Notes: generated from the sequence alone by a model not told the origin. A stretch of DNA of 10,993 bases from a bacterium (GCA_018970825.1 JAGWVP010000055.1:1-10993), one strand, 5' to 3'; counted from the first letter of the stretch, positions 1-6,884 are shown. Translations and numbers: made by a program.

Positions 1-1596
1 TGGGGGCAGTTCGTCGCGACGGGGACCTCCGCCCGACAACTCTGGCGCAATCGCGGCGACGGGACCTTCGAGGACGCGACGCTCGAAGCGGGCCTCGTGC
101 CGTTCGCGAGCCCGAACGGCGTTCCGCAGGTCGACCTCTCGTTCACCGGCAACTTCGCCGACCTCGACTCCGACGGCTGGCCCGACCTGCTGGTGGCCGC
201 CGACTACGGCGGCTCGGGAATCCTGCGCAACCGGGGCGACGGCACCTTCGAGCGAGTCGTCGGAAACGGCGTCCCGAACGACGAGAACGGCATGGGCGCC
301 GCGGTCGGCGACGTCGACGGCGACGGCGACCTCGACTGGTTCGTCACCTCGATCTGGGATCCCGACGGCGTAGCCGAGGGAGCCTGGGGCGTCTCGGGCA
401 ACCGGCTCTACCTGAACGACGGCAGCGGCCTCTTCACCGACGCGACCGCCACGGCCGGCGTGCGCGAAGGTTGGTGGGGCTGGGGCGCGACGCTCGCCGA
501 CCTCGACGCCGACGGCGATCTCGATCTCGCCCACGCAAACGGCTACGGCTACGCGCCCGCCTCGACCGCCTTCCGCTCGGATCCGACCCGGATCTTCCTC
601 TCGAACGGCGACGGCACCTTCGTCGAGAGCGCCGCGGCGCTCGGCGCCGCCACGACCGGCAACGACCGAGGCATCGTCGCCTTCGACTACGACCGCGACG
701 GCGATCTCGACCTCCTGCTTTCGAGCAACCACGTCGGTCCGACGCTGCTGCGCAACGACGGCCCCGGCGGTCGATCGCTCTCCGTGCGCCTGCGCGGGTC
801 CGGTGCGCTCTCCGAGGGCATCGGCGCTCGGGTCCGCGTCGTCGCCGGGTCGGCGGGCGCGGCGCAGGTGCGCGAGCTGCGCGCCGGCAGCAACTACGCG
901 TCGCAGGATCCTGCCGAGGCGTTCTTCGGCCTGGGCTCGGCCAGGGAGGCCGGGCGGGTCGAGGTGTCCTGGCCCGGCGGGGGTACGACCGTGATCGAGC
1001 ACGCGGCCGCGGGCGGCATCGTGCTCGACCCGCCCTCGGGCGATCCGGCCTGTTCCGTCGACGCCGCCGACAACCCCTGCATCACCGGGACCACGTCGAC
1101 CTCCTCCCGCAACGAGTGCCTGCTCGAGTGGCGTGTCCGCTCCGCGGAGATCCAGCGCGACCCGCTCGGCCGGCCGAGCGCGCGGGTTTCCTGCCGCGAG
1201 GGCGACCCGGCGTGCGACGCGGGCGGCGCCCCCGGCGCGTGCGCCTTCACCGTGACCGCGTGCACCGCGAACCGCGATCCCAGGCTCGCGTCCTGCGCCG
1301 CGGGCGACGTCGCGTCGGTCGACGTGCGGGCGCCTCGCCGGTCGAGCCGCAGCGCGGCCGAGCGCGCGGCGCGACGCCGGCTCGACGACGCGCTCGGTGC
1401 CTCCGGCCTCCTCGGCGTCGTACCCGGGGTGTTCCGCAACGCGACTCCCGACCGCTGCGAGGACGTTCTAGTCGAGGTTCCGCTGGCCGGAGCCGGCACG
1501 AGGGCGGGCCGGATGGCGCTCGAGGTGAAGGTCGCGTCGGGCGACGGGCGCACCGACTCCGACAAGCTCTCGCTGGCCTGCCTGCCGCCGGGCTGA
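1..1596 (+). CDS. Secreted FG-GAP/VCBS repeat protein with ASPIC/UnbV domain and cysteine-rich C-terminal module (5' end outside window)
   Basis: The frame is open from base 1 and already reads repeat sequence (LWRNRGDGTFEDAT), so the gene starts upstream; the GTG at 97 is internal. Counting from base 1, 531 residues are present. Residues 1-250 are FG-GAP/VCBS-type beta-propeller repeats with calcium-loop motifs DLDSDG (residue 54), DVDGDG (104), DLDADG (167) and DYDRDG (229), plus repeated 'NDGSGLF' and 'NGDGTF' blade turns. Residues about 250-340 match the ASPIC/UnbV (CRTAC1-like) domain: IGARVRV, SNYASQDP, FFGLGSA, VEVSWPGG. Residues about 343-531 form a tail with ten cysteines that I cannot assign to a named domain, ending GRTDSDKLSLACLPPG. 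Such proteins are normally exported and adhesive or cell-surface; the signal peptide would lie off-window. Exact function is unknown. The paraoxonase-like gene follows after 41 bases on the same strand. Confidence 0.9.
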   Translation, partial: WGQFVATGTSARQLWRNRGDGTFEDATLEAGLVPFASPNGVPQVDLSFTGNFADLDSDGWPDLLVAADYGGSGILRNRGDGTFERVVGNGVPNDENGMGAAVGDVDGDGDLDWFVTSIWDPDGVAEGAWGVSGNRLYLNDGSGLFTDATATAGVREGWWGWGATLADLDADGDLDLAHANGYGYAPASTAFRSDPTRIFLSNGDGTFVESAAALGAATTGNDRGIVAFDYDRDGDLDLLLSSNHVGPTLLRNDGPGGRSLSVRLRGSGALSEGIGARVRVVAGSAGAAQVRELRAGSNYASQDPAEAFFGLGSAREAGRVEVSWPGGGTTVIEHAAAGGIVLDPPSGDPACSVDAADNPCITGTTSTSSRNECLLEWRVRSAEIQRDPLGRPSARVSCREGDPACDAGGAPGACAFTVTACTANRDPRLASCAAGDVASVDVRAPRRSSRSAAERAARRRLDDALGASGLLGVVPGVFRNATPDRCEDVLVEVPLAGAGTRAGRMALEVKVASGDGRTDSDKLSLACLPPG

Positions 1597-1626
1597 TCGA
1601 CGCTTTCGCCATCCCGCGAAATCTGC

Positions 1627-1633
1627 GAGGGAG
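1627..1633 (+). promoter_or_regulatory. Shine-Dalgarno for the paraoxonase-like gene
   Basis: GAGGGAG lies 4 bases before the GTG at 1638. It decides this start within a frame that stays open for more than a kilobase upstream, where it only shadows the preceding gene. The predicted membrane anchor begins directly after this start, which supports it. Confidence 0.65.
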
Positions 1634-1637
1634 ACCC

Positions 1638-2714
1638 GTGCGAACGAGGTCGCGGCGCTGGCCGAAGATCGTCGGGGGACTCGTCCTCCTGCTCGCCGCC
1701 TTCGTCGGCAAGACGCTGTGGGACGCGGGGGCGTTCCGACGCATTTCCCCGCACTTCGCGGGGCGCTGCCGCGAGATCCACGGGGTGGTCGGGCCGGAGG
1801 ACGTCGTCGTCCACCCGCGGACCCGGATCGCCTACGCGGCAGGCTACGACCGCCGCGCCGCCGAGCGCGGCGAGCCCTCCCCCGGCGCGATCTGGTCCTG
1901 GCCCCTCGACCGACCGAACACCGCACCGCGGAACCTGACGCCCGCGGCCGGCATCGACTTCCAGCCGCACGGCCTCGGTCTCTGGCTCGCACCCGAGGGC
2001 GGGCGCGACCGGCTCTTCGTCGTGAACCACCCGGCGCCGGGCTCGGGCAAGCCGAAGCACTCGGTCGACGTGTTCGAGATCGACGGGGAGACGCTGACCC
2101 CGGTCGCCTCGTGGAGCGATCCCGACCTGCTCGTCATGCCGAACGACGTCGTGCCGGTGGGACCCGATCGCTTCTACCTGACGAACACGCACGCAAACCC
2201 GAAGGGATTCGCGCAGAACCTCGAGACCTACCTGCAGCTGCCACGCGCGAAGGTCCTCTACTTCGACGGCGGCCGCTTCCGGGCGGTGCGCGAGGGAGAG
2301 CTCTTTCCGAACGGCGTCGCCGCGAGCGCGGACGGGAAGCGTATCTGGGTCGCGTCGACGACGGGCCGTGAGGTGAAGGAGTACGAACGCGACCCTTCGA
2401 GCGGGGCCTTGCGCTTCGCACGTTCCTTCTTCGTCGGCACGGGCGTCGACAACATCGACGTCGATGCCGCGGGCGACCTCTGGATCGGCTCCCACCCGAA
2501 CCTGCTCGCGGTCCCGCCGATGCTCACGGATCCGTCCGCGAAGTCGCCGTCGCAGGTCGTCCGCCTGCGCCCCTCGACCGGAGAGGTCGAGGAGGTCTTT
2601 CTCGACGACGGCTCGCGGATCAGCGGGTCGAGCGTGGGCGTGCACGTCGGCGACCGGCTGATCGTCGGGCAGATCTTCGGGGACTTCCTGCTCGACTGCA
2701 CGATGGAGCGCTGA
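1638..2714 (+). CDS. Paraoxonase (PON)-family lactonase/arylesterase, membrane-anchored
   Basis: Encodes 358 residues, almost exactly the length of human PON1 (355). Residues 11-28 form a hydrophobic segment after a basic start (RTRSRRWPK), which suggests an uncleaved N-terminal anchor facing the periplasm. The rest is a six-bladed PON/SMP-30-like propeller. By recalled alignment to PON1, the key residues are all present: calcium ligands E54, D55, N169, N225, D271, N272 (PON1 E53, D54, N168, N224, D269, N270), the histidine dyad H111 and H131 (PON1 H115, H134), and the pair C44/C354 (PON1 disulfide C42-C353). Diagnostic blocks are PHGLGLW, LFVVNHP, PNDVVPVGPDRFY, FPNGVAASADGK, VDNIDVD and GDLWIGSHPN. 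PON1 free C284 is serine here (S-H-P-N). PON enzymes hydrolyse lactones and aryl esters with calcium; the physiological substrate here is unknown. The gene has its own Shine-Dalgarno site and is followed by a hairpin. Confidence 0.9.
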   Translation: MRTRSRRWPKIVGGLVLLLAAFVGKTLWDAGAFRRISPHFAGRCREIHGVVGPEDVVVHPRTRIAYAAGYDRRAAERGEPSPGAIWSWPLDRPNTAPRNLTPAAGIDFQPHGLGLWLAPEGGRDRLFVVNHPAPGSGKPKHSVDVFEIDGETLTPVASWSDPDLLVMPNDVVPVGPDRFYLTNTHANPKGFAQNLETYLQLPRAKVLYFDGGRFRAVREGELFPNGVAASADGKRIWVASTTGREVKEYERDPSSGALRFARSFFVGTGVDNIDVDAAGDLWIGSHPNLLAVPPMLTDPSAKSPSQVVRLRPSTGEVEEVFLDDGSRISGSSVGVHVGDRLIVGQIFGDFLLDCTMER

Positions 2715-2715
2715 G

Positions 2716-2741
2716 GAAGCCGCCGGGCGGGCCCCGGCTTC
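2716..2741 (+). terminator. Hairpin just after the paraoxonase-like stop codon
   Basis: GAAGCCG at 2716-2722 and CGGCTTC at 2735-2741 are perfect inverted arms around a 12-base GC-rich loop, starting 2 bases after the stop. There is no T tract. In DNA this GC-rich, 7-bp GC arms can arise by chance, so the terminator call is tentative. Confidence 0.35.
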
Positions 2742-2809
2742 GACCTCTGGACGAACACGGGCGACCGGAATAGGAATCCGCTGGCGCCCCGACCCGGCGC
2801 CGCCCGGGG

Positions 2810-2815
2810 AAGGAG
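2810..2815 (+). promoter_or_regulatory. Shine-Dalgarno for the VOC gene
   Basis: AAGGAG lies 6 bases before the ATG at 2822, a strong ribosome binding site that fixes this start. Upstream, TGGACG (2748-2753) and TAGGAA (2771-2776) at 17-base spacing could be a weak promoter, but each matches consensus poorly. Confidence 0.7.
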
Positions 2816-2821
2816 CGAACC

Positions 2822-3403
2822 ATGCCGTTCAACCACGTCGCCTACGCCGCCAGCGACATCGCGGCGACGCACGACTTCTACACGCGAATCATGGGCTTCC
2901 GCCTCGTGAAGACGAACGTGACCCCGACGCCCACCGGGGGGTGGTCTCGTCACGTGTTCTACGACATCGGCAACGGCGAGATGATCGCCTTCTGGGACCT
3001 GCACGACCGCGAGATGGCGGGCTTCCGGGCCGACCATGCGAAGAGCCTCGGGCTCCCGGTCTGGGTGAACCACGTCGCCTTCGACGCACCCGACCGCGAG
3101 GCGCTCGACGCCCACCGCCGTCGCTGGCAGGAGAACGGCATCGAGGTGCTCGAGATCGACCACGAGTGGTGCATCTCGATCTACGCGCTCGACCCCAACG
3201 GCATCATGGTCGAGTTCTGCTGGCTCACGCGCGCCTTCGAGGAGAAGGAGATCACCGACGCGGTCCCGCTGCTCCTCGAGCGCAAGCCGCGATTCGACGA
3301 GCCCGGCAACGTGCGGGTGCACCCGGCCCTGCGCGAGACGCCCGACGGCCCGTTGCGCTCGGTGACGCTCGCGCCGCCGGAGGCGGTGGAAGCCCGGCCC
3401 TGA
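2822..3403 (+). CDS. VOC-superfamily metalloenzyme (glyoxalase/extradiol dioxygenase fold)
   Basis: Encodes 193 residues. The fold is read from two beta-alpha-beta-beta-beta modules: residues 3-60 (FNHVAYAASDIAATHDFY, then HVFYDIGNGEMIAFWD) and 81-135 (WVNHVAFDAPDREALDAH, then YALDPNGIMVEFCW). Each module opens with 'NHVA', and the second ends in the 'DPNG...VEF' signature of glyoxalase/dioxygenase domains. Likely metal ligands are H5, H84 and E131, with E53 as a possible fourth as in glyoxalase I; this assignment is inference. A tail of about 55 residues (EEKEITDAVPLLL onward) extends past the usual single domain. Members act as glyoxalases, ring-cleaving dioxygenases, epimerases or binding proteins, and the subfamily cannot be named from sequence alone. 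The gene follows the paraoxonase-like gene by 107 bases but has its own ribosome site, so a shared pathway is only a possibility. Confidence 0.88.
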   Translation: MPFNHVAYAASDIAATHDFYTRIMGFRLVKTNVTPTPTGGWSRHVFYDIGNGEMIAFWDLHDREMAGFRADHAKSLGLPVWVNHVAFDAPDREALDAHRRRWQENGIEVLEIDHEWCISIYALDPNGIMVEFCWLTRAFEEKEITDAVPLLLERKPRFDEPGNVRVHPALRETPDGPLRSVTLAPPEAVEARP

Positions 3404-3817
3404 CTCAGTCGCGCAATCTCACCAACTCGACCCGCAGGTCGCGCGGGCGGGTTGCCATCGCCTTCGGCGCTCGACGGCGACGTTCGGCGACGAGCCCCGG
3501 ACCCCGGGGCGCCGGCCGGTCCGGCAACAGGGCTGCCGGGGGGCACGGGCCCGCACGCGGACCGGGGCGATGCGCGCGACCGGCTTCGTGCGGTCGTTCC
3601 CGCCGAAGGCTAGATTCCCCCCGTCGCCCGGGGCCCTCGGCCGGCGCCTCGCGGCGGAGTGGTCCACGGACTCGCTCGGGCCTCCTCGCGAGCGACCTCT
3701 TCCAGGAGCGGCCTTGCGGATCCTGCTCGAAACCATCTTTCGCGTGACTCCGACGTCCAGCCGCGACGGGAACGGCCGCGCGGTTCGGTTCTCGAGCCGT
3801 CGTGCCCGGGGGGTCGC
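3404..3817. other. Noncoding stretch between the VOC gene and purE
   Basis: 414 bases with no convincing large gene. It holds a GC hairpin at 3494-3510, a weak -10-like TAGATT at 3611-3616 with no good -35 partner, and a possible 35-codon leader ORF at 3714-3821. It presumably contains the purEK promoter, but I cannot place it. I see no purine-riboswitch-like core. Confidence 0.5.
3494..3510 (+). terminator. GC-rich hairpin downstream of the VOC gene
   Basis: GCCCCGG (3494-3500), a 3-base loop ACC and CCGGGGC (3504-3510) form a perfect stem 90 bases after the VOC stop. A second small inverted pair, GCCGG/CCGGC (3511-3525), follows at once. No T tract is present, so this is structure only, with termination inferred. 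Confidence 0.3.
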
Positions 3818-3821
3818 TTGA
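3714..3821 (+). CDS. Possible 35-residue leader peptide overlapping the purE start
   Basis: A TTG at 3714 is preceded by AGGAG (3704-3708) at 5-base spacing and opens a frame of 35 codons (beginning RILLETIFRVTP) whose TGA (3819-3821) overlaps the proposed purE TTG (3818-3820) as TTGA. The ribosome site and overlap are visible in the sequence. Against it, the peptide resembles nothing I recognise, is arginine-rich like random GC-rich frames, and the start is TTG. If real, it would be a coupling or leader ORF for purE. Confidence 0.2.
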   Translation: MRILLETIFRVTPTSSRDGNGRAVRFSSRRARGVA

Positions 3822-4339
3822 GGCCGGCCGGAGGGGCCCCGCTCGTCGGCATCGTCATGGGCTCGCGCTCGGACTGGCCGACGATGCGGCACGCCGCCGA
3901 GACCCTGCGCGCGCTCGGCATCCCCTTCGAGGCGGAGGTGGTCTCCGCGCATCGCACGCCCGATCATCTCTTCGCATGGGCTTCCGCCGCGGCGGATCGC
4001 GGCCTCGAGGTGGTCATCGCGGGCGCGGGCGGTGCCGCGCACCTGCCGGGCATGCTCGCGTCGAAGACGCTGCTGCCGGTGCTCGGCGTGCCGATCGAGT
4101 CGGCGGCGCTGCGCGGCGTCGACTCGCTTCTCTCGATCGTGCAGATGCCCGCGGGCATCCCGGTCGGCACGCTCGCGATCGGCCGCTCCGGTGCCGTCAA
4201 CGCGGCGCTGCTGGCCGCCGCGATCCTCTCGCGCGGCCGACCCGAGATCCGCGAGGCGCTCGAGAAGAGGCGACGCGGCGAGACCGCGGACGTCCTCGCG
4301 CATCGACGCCTCGATCTCGACGAGGACCCGTCTGCGTGA
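3818..4339 (+). CDS. purE: N5-carboxyaminoimidazole ribonucleotide mutase (PurE class I)
   Basis: Converts N5-CAIR to CAIR in de novo purine synthesis; cytoplasmic, normally octameric. The 173-residue product has the class I length and all core motifs: GSRSDWPTM (substrate phosphate loop), SAHRTPD (catalytic His), AGAGGAAHLPGM, MPAGIPVGTLAIG and NAALLAAAIL. No ATG precedes the core except one at 3659, which would add over 50 unrelated residues. The next ATG falls inside the GIVMGS strand. The TTG at 3818, giving a 10-residue lead-in before LVGIVMGS, is therefore the best start, although only a G-run (3808-3813) serves as ribosome site. The 3' end overlaps purK by four bases (GTGA), so the pair is one coupled operon. 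Confidence 0.95.
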   Translation: MRPAGGAPLVGIVMGSRSDWPTMRHAAETLRALGIPFEAEVVSAHRTPDHLFAWASAAADRGLEVVIAGAGGAAHLPGMLASKTLLPVLGVPIESAALRGVDSLLSIVQMPAGIPVGTLAIGRSGAVNAALLAAAILSRGRPEIREALEKRRRGETADVLAHRRLDLDEDPSA

Positions 4340-5436
4340 AGCGCGTCGGGGTGCTCGGCGGCGGGCAGCTCGCGCGGATGCTCGCTCTCGCCGGGCTGCC
4401 CCTCGACCTCCGGCTCCGCGCGTGGGACCCGGCCGCCGATCCCCCGGCGGCGCCGGTCGCCGAGCACGTCCAAGGCGACTGGGGCGATCCCGCGGCGCTC
4501 GAACGCTTCCTGCGCGGGCTCGACGTCGCGACGCTCGAGCTCGAGGGCGTCCCGGTCGCGACCGCCGAGGCGGTGGCCGCGCGCGTCCCCCTGTGCCCCT
4601 CTCCCCGAGCGCTCGCGGCGACCCGCGACCGACTCGAGGAGAAGCGCCTCGCGCTCGCCCACGGCATCGCCACGGCGCCCTTCGCCGCGGTGGACGACGA
4701 GGCGAAACTGGTCGCGGCGCTCCACGAGGTCGGCCTGCCCGCGGTGCTCAAGCGACGCACGGAGGGCTACGACGGTCGCGGGCAGGCGGTGGTTCGCGAC
4801 GCGGCCTCCGCGCTCCGGGCGTGGCGCGATCTCGGCGGGGCACCGTCGGTTCTCGAGGGCTTCGTCGCCTTCGAGCGCGAGGTCTCGATCGTGGCGGTCC
4901 GGGCCCTCGACGGGCGCGTCGCCTTCTACCCGGTGGTGGAGAACCTCCATCGCGACGGCATCCTGCGGCGAACGATCGCGCCCGCGCCGGGCGTGTCCGC
5001 CGAGATCGAGACCGCTGCGCGGGACCTCGCCGCGCGGCTCCTCGAGGCGCTCGGGTACGTCGGGGTCGCCGCCTTCGAACTCTTCGAAGTCGGTGGCCGT
5101 CTGCTGCTGAACGAAATCGCGCCGCGGGTCCACAATTCCGGCCACTGGACGATCGAGGGTGCGTCGACGAGCCAGTTCGAGAACCACCTGCGGGCGGTGA
5201 CGGGACTGCCGCTCGGATCGACGGAGCCCCTGGGATTCTCCGCGATGTGCAACCTGATCGGCGACGTGCCCGATCCGGCGGCGCTGCTGGCGATCCCCGG
5301 CGCGCACCTCCACCTCTACGGCAAGGAGCCGCGGGCCGGTCGCAAGATCGGCCACGTGACCGTGCGGGCCACCGATCGGGACGGCCTGCTCGACGTCCTC
5401 GGCCGCGTCGAGCGGGTGATCGGGGGGACGGCCTAG
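4336..5436 (+). CDS. purK: N5-carboxyaminoimidazole ribonucleotide synthase (PurK)
   Basis: ATP-grasp enzyme making N5-CAIR from AIR, bicarbonate and ATP, feeding PurE directly. Encodes 366 residues, normal for the family. The N-terminal domain opens VGVLGGGQLARMLALAG. ATP-grasp motifs follow: VLKRRTEGYDGRGQ (nucleotide lysine and glycine loop), VLEGFVAFEREVSIVAVR, YPVVENLHRDGILRRT and the metal-binding LLLNEIAPRVHNSGHWT, then the family-specific TSQFENHLRAVTGLPLG. It ends with CNLIGDVPD and HLYGKEPRAGRKIGHV. The start is the GTG at 4336, which overlaps the purE stop as GTGA and sits 10 bases after GAGG. One variation is LELEGVPV where most PurKs read close to E-F/L-E-N/H-V-P. The gene ends in TAG, 26 bases before the end of the convergent repeat-protein gene. 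Confidence 0.96.
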   Translation: MKRVGVLGGGQLARMLALAGLPLDLRLRAWDPAADPPAAPVAEHVQGDWGDPAALERFLRGLDVATLELEGVPVATAEAVAARVPLCPSPRALAATRDRLEEKRLALAHGIATAPFAAVDDEAKLVAALHEVGLPAVLKRRTEGYDGRGQAVVRDAASALRAWRDLGGAPSVLEGFVAFEREVSIVAVRALDGRVAFYPVVENLHRDGILRRTIAPAPGVSAEIETAARDLAARLLEALGYVGVAAFELFEVGGRLLLNEIAPRVHNSGHWTIEGASTSQFENHLRAVTGLPLGSTEPLGFSAMCNLIGDVPDPAALLAIPGAHLHLYGKEPRAGRKIGHVTVRATDRDGLLDVLGRVERVIGGTA

Positions 5437-5465
5437 GCCACCTGTCCCGTGGGGTCGCTCCTCTA

Positions 5466-5864
5466 GGGCGGCCCGATCGAGGTCGTGAGCGTGTACGGAC
5501 CGGACTGCGAGCCGCTGAACGACTCGACCGCGACGAACACGTCGACCGCGCCCGCCGAGGAGTTCGTGAAGCTCGCGCTGTCGGAGTCCCCCGAGAACCC
5601 GGAGTCGCTCCCCGCGACGCAGATGCGCGGACTGCCGCATCCGCCCGAGAGCATCAGGTTGATCGACGGATCCCAGGCGCTCGTCGGGACGACGGTGGCG
5701 ACGAGCTTCTGCCCGGCCGGGACCGTCACGCGATAGAAGCGCTCGGCGCCCGCCGTGCCGGCGCAGCCGGACCCGCTCCCGTAGTCGTTCTCGAATCCGA
5801 TGGTCGTGCCCGTCACGGTCCCGGCACCGATCGGCGTCGCACTGCTGCAGATCTCGGCCGCCCC
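5466..5864 (-). repeat. Four-cysteine module, copy 3 (complete)
   Basis: About 133 residues from GAAEICSSATP to the C-terminus. Landmarks are GTVTGTTIGFENDYGSGSGC, AERFYRVTVPAG, ATVVPTSAWDPSINLML, CVAGSD, ASFTN and DVFVAVESFS...YTLTTS. Four cysteines sit in the shared places. The pattern of strand, 'PAG' turn and 'WDPS.NLML' strand resembles a PPC (bacterial pre-peptidase C-terminal)-type beta sandwich, which I infer rather than recognise firmly. Confidence 0.85.
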
Positions 5865-6260
5865 GGCCGGAGCGACGGTGGTCGCGAGATCGAAGGTGCC
5901 GGCGCCGGCCGGCGAGAGCGACTCGACGACCACGTAGACGTCCGTTGCAGCCTCCAGGACGTTGGTGAAGCGCGCCGTCTCGGCTCCGCCCGTGCCCGCG
6001 AGGTCGCTCGCGGCGACGCAGGTCCGCGTCCCCTCGCAACTGCTCGCGAGCATCAGGTTGACCGAGGGGTCCCAGGAGCTCGTCGGAGCGACCGTCGCCG
6101 TGAGTCGGTGGCCGGCGGGCAGGGAGACGCGGTAGGTGCGGTCGGGACCGGCGGCACTCGTGCAACCGGTGCCCGAGCCGTAGTCGTTCGCGTAGCCGAC
6201 CGTCGTGCCGGAGACCGTGCCCCCGGCGACGAGAGGCGCCGTCTGGCAGACGTCCCCGGC
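5865..6260 (-). repeat. Four-cysteine module, copy 2 (complete)
   Basis: Begins AGDVCQTAPLV and runs to the TTVAP linker. It shares with copy 3 GTVSGTTVGYANDYGSGTGC, RTYRVSLPAG, ATVAPTSSWDPSVNLML, CVAASD, RFTN and DVYVVVESLS. Copies 2 and 3 are closer to each other than to copy 1, suggesting a more recent duplication. Confidence 0.85.
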
Positions 6261-6272
6261 CGGAATCGGGGG

Positions 6273-6677
6273 CGCATCGTCGAGCGACGTGACGAGGTTG
6301 AAGCCGCCCGTCGAAGCCGCAGAGGCACTGCCGACGAAGACGTGGATGGTCTCGAACGCGTCGCTCCGGTTCGAGTAGGTGACGGTGTCGACGGTCGACG
6401 CCGTCGCCGAGTCGGCTCCGGCGAGGCAGGTGCGGCCCGAGGCGAGGCAGGCGGACGCGAGCCGCCCGATCGAGAGGCCCGCATTGAAGCCGGCCGCTCC
6501 GAGGACGCTCGCCGTGAGGCGCTTGTTCGGCGGGACCTGCACGGCGTACACGCGGTCCGACCCCGCGGTGGCCGAGCAGTTCGTGCCCGAGCCGTAGTCC
6601 CGGTAGTACCCGGCCGTGGTGCCGTCGATGGAAGCCGGTGCGGCGAGCGAGGTCGCATTCTCGCAGGTCTCACCGGC
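6273..6677 (-). repeat. Four-cysteine module, copy 1 (complete, more divergent)
   Basis: Begins AGETCENATSL; contains DGTTAGYYRDYGSGTNC, DRVYAVQVPPNKRL, GLSIGRLASACLASGRTCLAGADSAT and TIHVFVGS. It lacks the WDPS.NLML strand of copies 2 and 3 and has NAGLSIG there, as the partial copy 0 appears to. All four cysteines are kept. Confidence 0.8.
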
Positions 6678-6884
6678 GGGCATCGGGGTCACCTCGGTCG
6701 TGAGCGTGTAGTTTCCCTGCAGGGTCGCGCTCTAGGAATCGACGAAGAGGAGCAGCGTCCGGTCGGAAGCCGACGTGTTCGTGAAGATCACGACGTCGGG
6801 CGTCGAGGACGTGGCGCTGTCCGCCCCGGCGAGGCAGACGCGGCCCGAATTCGTGCAGGCGGCCGCCGGGTCGCCGATCGCTGC
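6678..6884 (-). repeat. Four-cysteine module, copy 0 (partial, interrupted by amber stop)
   Basis: Starts abruptly at AAIGDPAAAC, matching the middle of copy 1 (SIGRLASAC), and shares RVCLAGADSATSST with it. The TAG at 6732-6734 interrupts the last strand, after which the same frame reads SATLQGNYTLTTEVTPMPAG into copy 1. The first half, with its two cysteines, is missing. Confidence 0.8.
6689..6695 (-). promoter_or_regulatory. Internal Shine-Dalgarno-like site downstream of the amber codon
   Basis: On the minus strand GAGGTGA lies 5 bases before an in-frame ATG (6683-6681) at the junction of copies 0 and 1. It could allow translation of modules 1-3 without a signal peptide. The site also codes for the module linker (TEVTPMP), so it may be coincidence. 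Confidence 0.25.

Noticed and set aside
894..2645. Long minus-strand open frame opposite the FG-GAP and paraoxonase genes
   Set aside because: It is arginine/aspartate-rich low-complexity translation with no domain, and it lies antisense to two genes with strong family motifs; long shadow frames are expected at this GC content.
3659..3817. N-terminal extension of PurE from the ATG at 3659
   Set aside because: It would add 53 arginine/serine-rich residues unlike any PurE; the TTG at 3818 gives the normal family length.
3404..3817. Purine riboswitch or other structured leader upstream of purE
   Set aside because: No conserved purine-aptamer core is visible; only generic GC hairpins are seen.
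3419..4303. Minus-strand 294-codon open frame across the VOC-purE gap and purE
   Set aside because: Its 3' half covers the noncoding stretch and the rest is the complement of purE; composition is arginine-rich and no motif is seen.
3802..4335. Upstream extension of the purK frame
   Set aside because: This part translates as an arginine-rich shadow of purE; the PurK family start VGVLGGGQLA follows the GTG at 4336 directly.
5437..5462. Bidirectional terminator between purK and the convergent repeat-protein gene
   Set aside because: Only a short CCAC/GTGG pairing exists and there is no T run, so the 26 bases do not support a call.
6732..6734. TAG recoding (pyrrolysine or suppressor) in the repeat protein
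   Set aside because: The gene also changes frame near 6885, purK uses TAG as its normal stop, and no second in-gene TAG occurs in other intact genes.
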